Shown in pieces: positions 7,642 to 10,854 of a stretch of DNA of 10,854 nucleotides. The stretch covers positions 4,437-15,290 of the forward strand of contig NYSJ01000084.1 in NCBI GenBank assembly GCA_002682975.1, written 5' to 3'. This DNA comes from Paracoccaceae bacterium (GTDB lineage Bacteria; Pseudomonadota; Alphaproteobacteria; Rhodobacterales; Rhodobacteraceae). Numbering within the stretch: the first letter of the stretch is position 1; the number at the start of each line of letters is the position of its first letter. The notes under the pieces are model-generated. The model saw only the letters and a program-made list of their open reading frames with translations. It did not search any database and was not told the DNA's origin. Both the position numbers and the translations under genes were made by a program.

Positions 7642-9201
7642 TCAAAAATCAGTAGGGGCTCCACCCTCAGTTTTTCGACACTCAACAAATTCCTTTAATT
7701 CCTCATCAATTCCTTGGTCAATTACTGGTTCTGAGAATTCATTAAGTATTTGTTCATATATTTTATAAGCACGTTCAGGCGTCCATACAGCGCCAGCTGC
7801 TTCCCATGCCTCATAGTTTTTCCAGTCAGATAAAAATGGTTGATAAAAGGCACTTTCATAACGACTCTGAGTATGTTCAACCCCAAAGAAATGTCCGGTA
7901 CTGCCAACTTCTTTAATAGCTGATATTGCAATGCTGTCAGTATCTGTGGAGAATATTTCCGGATCCATATACCTTTGGATTTGTTGTATAATTTCACAAT
8001 CCATTATAAATTTTTCGGGGCTGGCGATAAGACCACCCTCTAACCAGCCAGCAGCATGGTAAATAATATTCGATCCTGACTGTACCGCTGCCCATAGGCT
8101 ATTAGACGTTTCCCAAATAGATTGCCCATCAGGCACGTTTGCAGCGCATACTCCAGAGGACCTTAATGGAAGACCATAGAAACGGGCTAATTGACCCGTC
8201 ATTTGGGTTGCTCGAATATACTCAGGCGTCCCAAATGCTGGGGCGCCAGACTTCATATCAACATTAGAAGTAAAAGTGCCTATTGCGCATCCAACGCCTG
8301 GCTTAATATACTGCGCGAGGGCGATCGCACTTAAGCCCTCAGCAATTGACTGCGCAACTGCACCGGCCATAGTCACTGGCGCCATTGCACCCGCTAACGT
8401 AAATGGTGTTACGATCAAGCCTTGATTTCGTCTGGCTAATCTCATCCATCCATCAAGCATGGGTTCATCATGCTTTAACGGAGATGTCGAATTAATATTT
8501 GTATACATTTTTGGACCACTATCGAACTCTTCGTCCGTCCATCCACCGGCAATTCGCACCATTTCAATAACATCTTCCACCCTCTCTTTGCCTAAACTGT
8601 AGGCGTGAGCGGCTTTATCGGTAATAGTTAATTTATCATAGAGGACGTCAAGATGACGGGTGCTGGGATGAAGATCAACTGGCTCTACCGGGTAACCTCC
8701 AACAAAGTGAATACAATTAAAATACTGGCTCAACTTAAGTAAATTTTTGCACGTTTCTCTGGTTCCCGGCACTTTTCTACGTATTTTTGTATCCCAATAA
8801 TTCGGTGGTGAAGAGACATTCCCAAACAATATTTTTTTTCCACCAAAAGTGATTTTTTTCTCTGGATTTCTTGGAGTGATATCAAATTCAGAGGGCGCTT
8901 TATTTATCATCTCCATAATAAATTCGCGATCAAATTTTACGTTTTCTCCAACTACGATACAGCCCGCTTTTTCCAAAATGTCTCTGGCTTCAACATTAAG
9001 AATTTCCAACCCAATATCTTCTAGTATTTCCATTGCACCGAGATGGATGGCTGTCACACCCTCCTCATTCAAAGGCTCAGTAGGCTTGTCTATATTTGTT
9101 GTGAGTTTCCAGGGCATTTGAAGAATGGATGAGGTTCCTCGTCTACCAGCATTGCCAGCTCTCCCACCACCTCTTTTTCCCCGAGATTTAATAGAATTCA
9201 T
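7642..9201 (-). CDS. Trimethylamine methyltransferase (MttB) superfamily protein, non-pyrrolysine type
   Basis: Full-length, 519 residues from the chosen ATG at 9201. The sequence follows the bacterial MttB/COG5598 pattern: QMPWKLTTNIDKPTEPL near 28-44, LEDIGLEIL at 60-68, PGTRETCKNLLKLSQYF at 145-161, a Gly/Ala-rich core at 265-300, and GSTGHFFGVEHTQSRY at 433-448. Archaeal MttB uses an in-frame UAG for pyrrolysine. Here the frame has no internal stop, so it belongs to the non-Pyl branch, one member of which (MtgB) demethylates glycine betaine with a corrinoid partner. No corrinoid protein is encoded in the window. The N-terminus is a short basic Gly/Arg-rich tail (residues 6-22) seen in alphaproteobacterial members I recall. 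A TTG at 9246 would add 15 residues, but the ATG at 9201 has a weak AAGAG about eight bases upstream and fits the family start better. Substrate unknown; a methylated quaternary or tertiary amine is likely. Confidence 0.88.
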   Translation of the reverse strand: MNSIKSRGKRGGGRAGNAGRRGTSSILQMPWKLTTNIDKPTEPLNEEGVTAIHLGAMEILEDIGLEILNVEARDILEKAGCIVVGENVKFDREFIMEMINKAPSEFDITPRNPEKKITFGGKKILFGNVSSPPNYWDTKIRRKVPGTRETCKNLLKLSQYFNCIHFVGGYPVEPVDLHPSTRHLDVLYDKLTITDKAAHAYSLGKERVEDVIEMVRIAGGWTDEEFDSGPKMYTNINSTSPLKHDEPMLDGWMRLARRNQGLIVTPFTLAGAMAPVTMAGAVAQSIAEGLSAIALAQYIKPGVGCAIGTFTSNVDMKSGAPAFGTPEYIRATQMTGQLARFYGLPLRSSGVCAANVPDGQSIWETSNSLWAAVQSGSNIIYHAAGWLEGGLIASPEKFIMDCEIIQQIQRYMDPEIFSTDTDSIAISAIKEVGSTGHFFGVEHTQSRYESAFYQPFLSDWKNYEAWEAAGAVWTPERAYKIYEQILNEFSEPVIDQGIDEELKEFVECRKTEGGAPTDF

Positions 9202-9292
9202 GTGTATGCTCTTAAGTTTTGTTCCCAAAACATAGAGGTTAAACAATTATGTCCCGTTCTTTTGCGACAATCTGAGTCGTATTAAAACATAA

Positions 9293-9979
9293 TTAATTTA
9301 GGAGTTCTTCTATCTTCCCTATGTTATCAAGAACCAAATCAGAATATGGAGCGAGATCAGAATATGAGGCTAAGCCTGTAAGTACTCCAATTTTATACAT
9401 CCCCGCTTTTTCTGCAGCAAATAAATCGTGAGTACTGTCTCCAACCATAGCAACCCGGTCTGGTAAGATCGAAAACTGCTCTGCAAATGCCAGAAGCGGC
9501 CCGGGGTCCGGCTTAATTCCAAAACCACTGTCGTAACCAGCAATAAAATCAAAATATTTGTGAATACCAGCTGCTTTCAAATGTAAATGCGCTAAAGCCT
9601 CGAAATCATTTGTTACAAGGCCTATCCTCACACCCTTAGATTGTAAATTCTTCAGAAACTTGTCTAATGGAATAACCTCCATTAGTTTCACAGTTTTTGC
9701 TGAACTCAATAAAAAATTCTCAATTTCCTGCTTGCTGATATCATTTATAAAAGTCGCAATCTTATCCGCGGCCTGTTCAGCTGTCCCGGCGATTAACAAA
9801 CTCGATTTTAAAAAGTTCTGATTTTTTAAATCATACCCTAGTGCCCCAGCCACTAGTTCTTTTTTTGACGCTTCATTTCGGCAGAGGTAGTCAATTATAT
9901 CTAATGTCCATGAGCTCCAGGTACCATGAAAATCAAAAAGAGTGCCGTCTTTATCAAATAAAATAGCGTCAAAATCCAT
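9293..9979 (-). CDS. HAD-superfamily hydrolase, phosphoglycolate-phosphatase-like
   Basis: Complete 228-residue HAD hydrolase with a helical cap of the Gph/PGMB type. Motif I is FDKDGTLFD (nucleophile D9, acid/base D11); motif II is LVTNDF at 121-126 with T123; motif III is the lysine in GIKPDPG (K156); motif IV is MVGDSTHDLFAAEKAG at 178-193 (D181 and D185, magnesium ligands). All catalytic residues are intact. The family dephosphorylates small phosphate esters. The length and the KPDPGPLLAFAEQF segment resemble phosphoglycolate phosphatases, and a nearby candidate glycolate dehydrogenase and glyoxylate aminotransferase would fit that role. HAD substrates cannot be read from sequence reliably, however. 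The gene starts six bases after the stop of the small DUF3572-type gene, so they form one transcript with likely coupling. A stretch of 91 bases separates it from the MttB-family gene downstream. Confidence 0.88.
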   Translation of the reverse strand: MDFDAILFDKDGTLFDFHGTWSSWTLDIIDYLCRNEASKKELVAGALGYDLKNQNFLKSSLLIAGTAEQAADKIATFINDISKQEIENFLLSSAKTVKLMEVIPLDKFLKNLQSKGVRIGLVTNDFEALAHLHLKAAGIHKYFDFIAGYDSGFGIKPDPGPLLAFAEQFSILPDRVAMVGDSTHDLFAAEKAGMYKIGVLTGLASYSDLAPYSDLVLDNIGKIEELLN

Positions 9980-9985
9980 TAAATT

Positions 9986-10264
9986 TCAAGTCCAGTTTAC
10001 CTGATCGCCCCCTGGCAAGGTTAGTCTTGCAGTTTGCATCAACTCAGGTTGTAATTCCATAGCATCGCAGGCTTCTATAACCCACTTATCATCAAGTAAC
10101 AAAAAATCTAATACGGCCACCAAAAATACTGTGTTTTGAATATCACTTTTGATAGTATTCTCTGATACTCCAGTTGAGCCCATAAAAAGATCCAGAAGCT
10201 CTTGATTTGAGAGAAGCCAATTCGCAGCTTTTAATGCGTAAATTTCTGCGTCGTCCGAAGTCAT
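9986..10264 (-). CDS. DUF3572 family small protein of unknown function
   Basis: 92 residues, soluble, predominantly helical by eye. The pattern of a helical start (ALKAANWLL, residues 10-18), a middle [13 protein letters not shown] (30-42), [13 protein letters not shown] (47-59) and a C-terminal ARLTLPGG (79-86) matches the alphaproteobacterial DUF3572 family, whose role I do not know. The normal short length and clean ends suggest an intact gene. It is first in the minus-strand set and is followed after six bases by the HAD phosphatase. There is no recognisable Shine-Dalgarno before its ATG; the 40 upstream bases are almost pure A/T. A TTTAAT element (10277-10272) lies just upstream, so a very short or absent leader is possible. 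The only methionine near the N-terminus is the first one, which supports this start. Confidence 0.82.
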
Positions 10265-10297
10265 ATAAATAATTAAAGAATATTTCCAAATAGCTTT

Positions 10298-10316
10298 TTA
10301 CAATCAAGAATTGTAA
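10298..10316. repeat. Perfect 7-base inverted repeat TTACAAT-N5-ATTGTAA, candidate operator
   Basis: TTACAAT (10298-10304) and ATTGTAA (10310-10316) are exact reverse complements around CAAGA. Symmetry and position between divergent genes suggest a dimeric regulator site. It shares the CAAT/ATTG core with the palindrome 12 bases further on. The regulator is unknown. Confidence 0.45.
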
Positions 10317-10327
10317 CATTCATAACC

Positions 10328-10340
10328 CTCAATAATTGAG
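10328..10340. repeat. Perfect palindrome CTCAAT-A-ATTGAG, second candidate operator
   Basis: Six-base arms with a one-base centre. Its centre is 27 bases from that of the 10298-10316 repeat and shares its CAAT...ATTG core, so the two could be half-related sites for one regulator of prpE. Confidence 0.4.
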
Positions 10341-10375
10341 ATACAACAAATAATTTAAAAACTTTTTTTCCGCCC

Positions 10376-10405
10376 TTGCTGAAATCAGAATTTAACGCAT
10401 TATGC
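10376..10405 (+). promoter_or_regulatory. Possible prpE promoter
   Basis: TTGCTG (10376-10381) followed after 18 bases by TTATGC (10400-10405) loosely resembles a -35/-10 pair and is placed upstream of the prpE ribosome site. The -10 match is weak, so this is a tentative call. Confidence 0.25.
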
Positions 10406-10424
10406 AAAATAGTGTTTTTGTTTT

Positions 10425-10430
10425 GAAGGG
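10425..10430 (+). promoter_or_regulatory. Ribosome binding site of prpE
   Basis: GAAGGG lies eight bases before the ATG at 10439. It is one of the clearest Shine-Dalgarno-like sites in the window and fixes this start. Confidence 0.6.
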
Positions 10431-10438
10431 TAAGGTCG

Positions 10439-10854
10439 ATGGGCTACAAAGAAATTTATAATAGCTGGAAAAAGGATCCAGAAGCCTTTTGGATGAACGC
10501 CGCAGAGGCTATCGACTGGGATAAGAAACCATCAAAAGCACTATTTGCAGATAGAGCACCATTGTACGAATGGTTTAGTGATAGCATGGTAAATACTTGT
10601 TACAATGCCGTCGACAGGCATGTTTTTAACGGTCGAGCAGACCAAAAAGCAATTATTTACGACAGTCCAATGACTGATACAAAGTATTCAATAACCTTCG
10701 CAGAGTTATTAGAAAAAGTTGCAAGCCTTGCCGGAGCCTTAAGTAGTAAAGGGATTTTAAAAGGTGACCGAGTTATAATTTATATGCCTATGATTCCTGA
10801 GGGAATAATATCTATGTTGGCTTGTGCAAGAATTGGCGCAATACATTCAGTAGT
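10439..10854 (+). CDS. prpE: Propionyl-CoA synthetase PrpE, N-terminal fragment
   Basis: The first 138 residues of a gene that runs off the right edge. The sequence begins MGYKEIYNSW and contains DPEAFWMNAAEAIDW (13-27), the highly characteristic NTCYNAVDRHV (52-62), IYDSP (73-77) and GDRVIIYMPMIPE (109-121), ending in CARIGAIHSV. This is the N-terminal ACAS domain and first part of the AMP-binding domain of PrpE, related to acetyl-CoA synthetase. It activates propionate to propionyl-CoA with ATP, feeding the methylmalonyl-CoA or methylcitrate route. The NTCYNAVDRHV motif and the absence of the longer acetyl-CoA-synthetase N-terminus favour PrpE over Acs. The adenylation lysine and P-loop are outside the window. 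It has a good GAAGGG ribosome site and is divergent from the DUF3572 gene, with two palindromes between. Confidence 0.93.
   Translation, partial: MGYKEIYNSWKKDPEAFWMNAAEAIDWDKKPSKALFADRAPLYEWFSDSMVNTCYNAVDRHVFNGRADQKAIIYDSPMTDTKYSITFAELLEKVASLAGALSSKGILKGDRVIIYMPMIPEGIISMLACARIGAIHSV

Larger units (their letters stand above)
10265..10438. other. Divergent intergenic region before prpE and the DUF3572 gene
   Basis: 174 bases without a gene, strongly A/T-rich next to the DUF3572 start. It must carry the promoters for both directions. It contains two perfect palindromes (10298-10316 and 10328-10340) and a possible prpE promoter further right, listed separately. No tRNA, small ORF with a ribosome site or terminator hairpin is apparent. 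Confidence 0.6.

Noticed and set aside
7642..9201. Pyrrolysine-encoding UAG within the MttB-family gene
   Set aside because: The reading frame is uninterrupted over the full family length, so there is no candidate in-frame UAG.
9202..9246. A 15-residue longer N-terminus of the MttB-family protein starting at a TTG
   Set aside because: The extension does not look like the family, uses a rare start codon, and the ATG at 9201 gives the expected Gly/Arg-rich beginning.
10391..10410. A TGCAAA element before prpE as a PccR/ScfR-type propionate regulator site
   Set aside because: Only one imperfect half-site is present; the symmetric TTTGCAAA pattern expected for that regulator type is not there.

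Overview
The window reads as a gene-dense, AT-rich stretch of an alphaproteobacterial chromosome, probably marine and heterotrophic. The best taxonomic clue is the small DUF3572-type protein, a family I know essentially from Alphaproteobacteria. A class V serine-glyoxylate-type aminotransferase, a non-pyrrolysine MttB-family methyltransferase with a Gly/Arg-rich N-terminus, and a PrpE-type propionyl-CoA synthetase point the same way. I see no insertion sequence, phage gene, tRNA, rRNA or CRISPR array, and no gap longer than about 175 bases lacks a gene.

Left part (1-2597, plus strand): the C-terminal end of an acylating CoA-dependent aldehyde dehydrogenase overlaps by four bases (ATGA) a complete AMP-forming acyl-CoA ligase. 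A TauE/SafE-family membrane protein follows. Ligase plus acylating dehydrogenase would convert a carboxylate to its CoA thioester and then to the aldehyde. With a TauE-like exporter alongside, the layout matches the known SauT/SauS route for sulfoacetate (sulfoacetate to sulfoacetyl-CoA to sulfoacetaldehyde). The substrate is inferred from context, not proven.

Middle part (2594-6854): a large FAD plus iron-sulfur 2-hydroxyacid dehydrogenase (981 residues, YdiJ-like) on the minus strand is divergent from a serine/aspartate-glyoxylate aminotransferase on the plus strand. They share a 124-base intergenic region holding a perfect inverted repeat near a candidate promoter. A plausible joint job is oxidation of a 2-hydroxyacid such as glycolate to the oxo-acid, which the aminotransferase converts to an amino acid.

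Right part (6868-10264, minus strand): the transcription order is DUF3572 protein, HAD phosphatase (phosphoglycolate-phosphatase-like), MttB-family methyltransferase, ribulose-phosphate 3-epimerase. DUF3572 and HAD are tightly packed; the others have gaps of about 90-100 bases. Together with the middle genes this gives a C1/C2 flavour (phosphoglycolate, glycolate, glyoxylate, glycine, methylated amines), which is an inference from neighbourhood.

Right edge (10439-10854, plus strand): the first 138 residues of propionyl-CoA synthetase (PrpE). The 174-base divergent region before it carries two perfect palindromes with the same CAAT/ATTG core, good candidates for operator sites.
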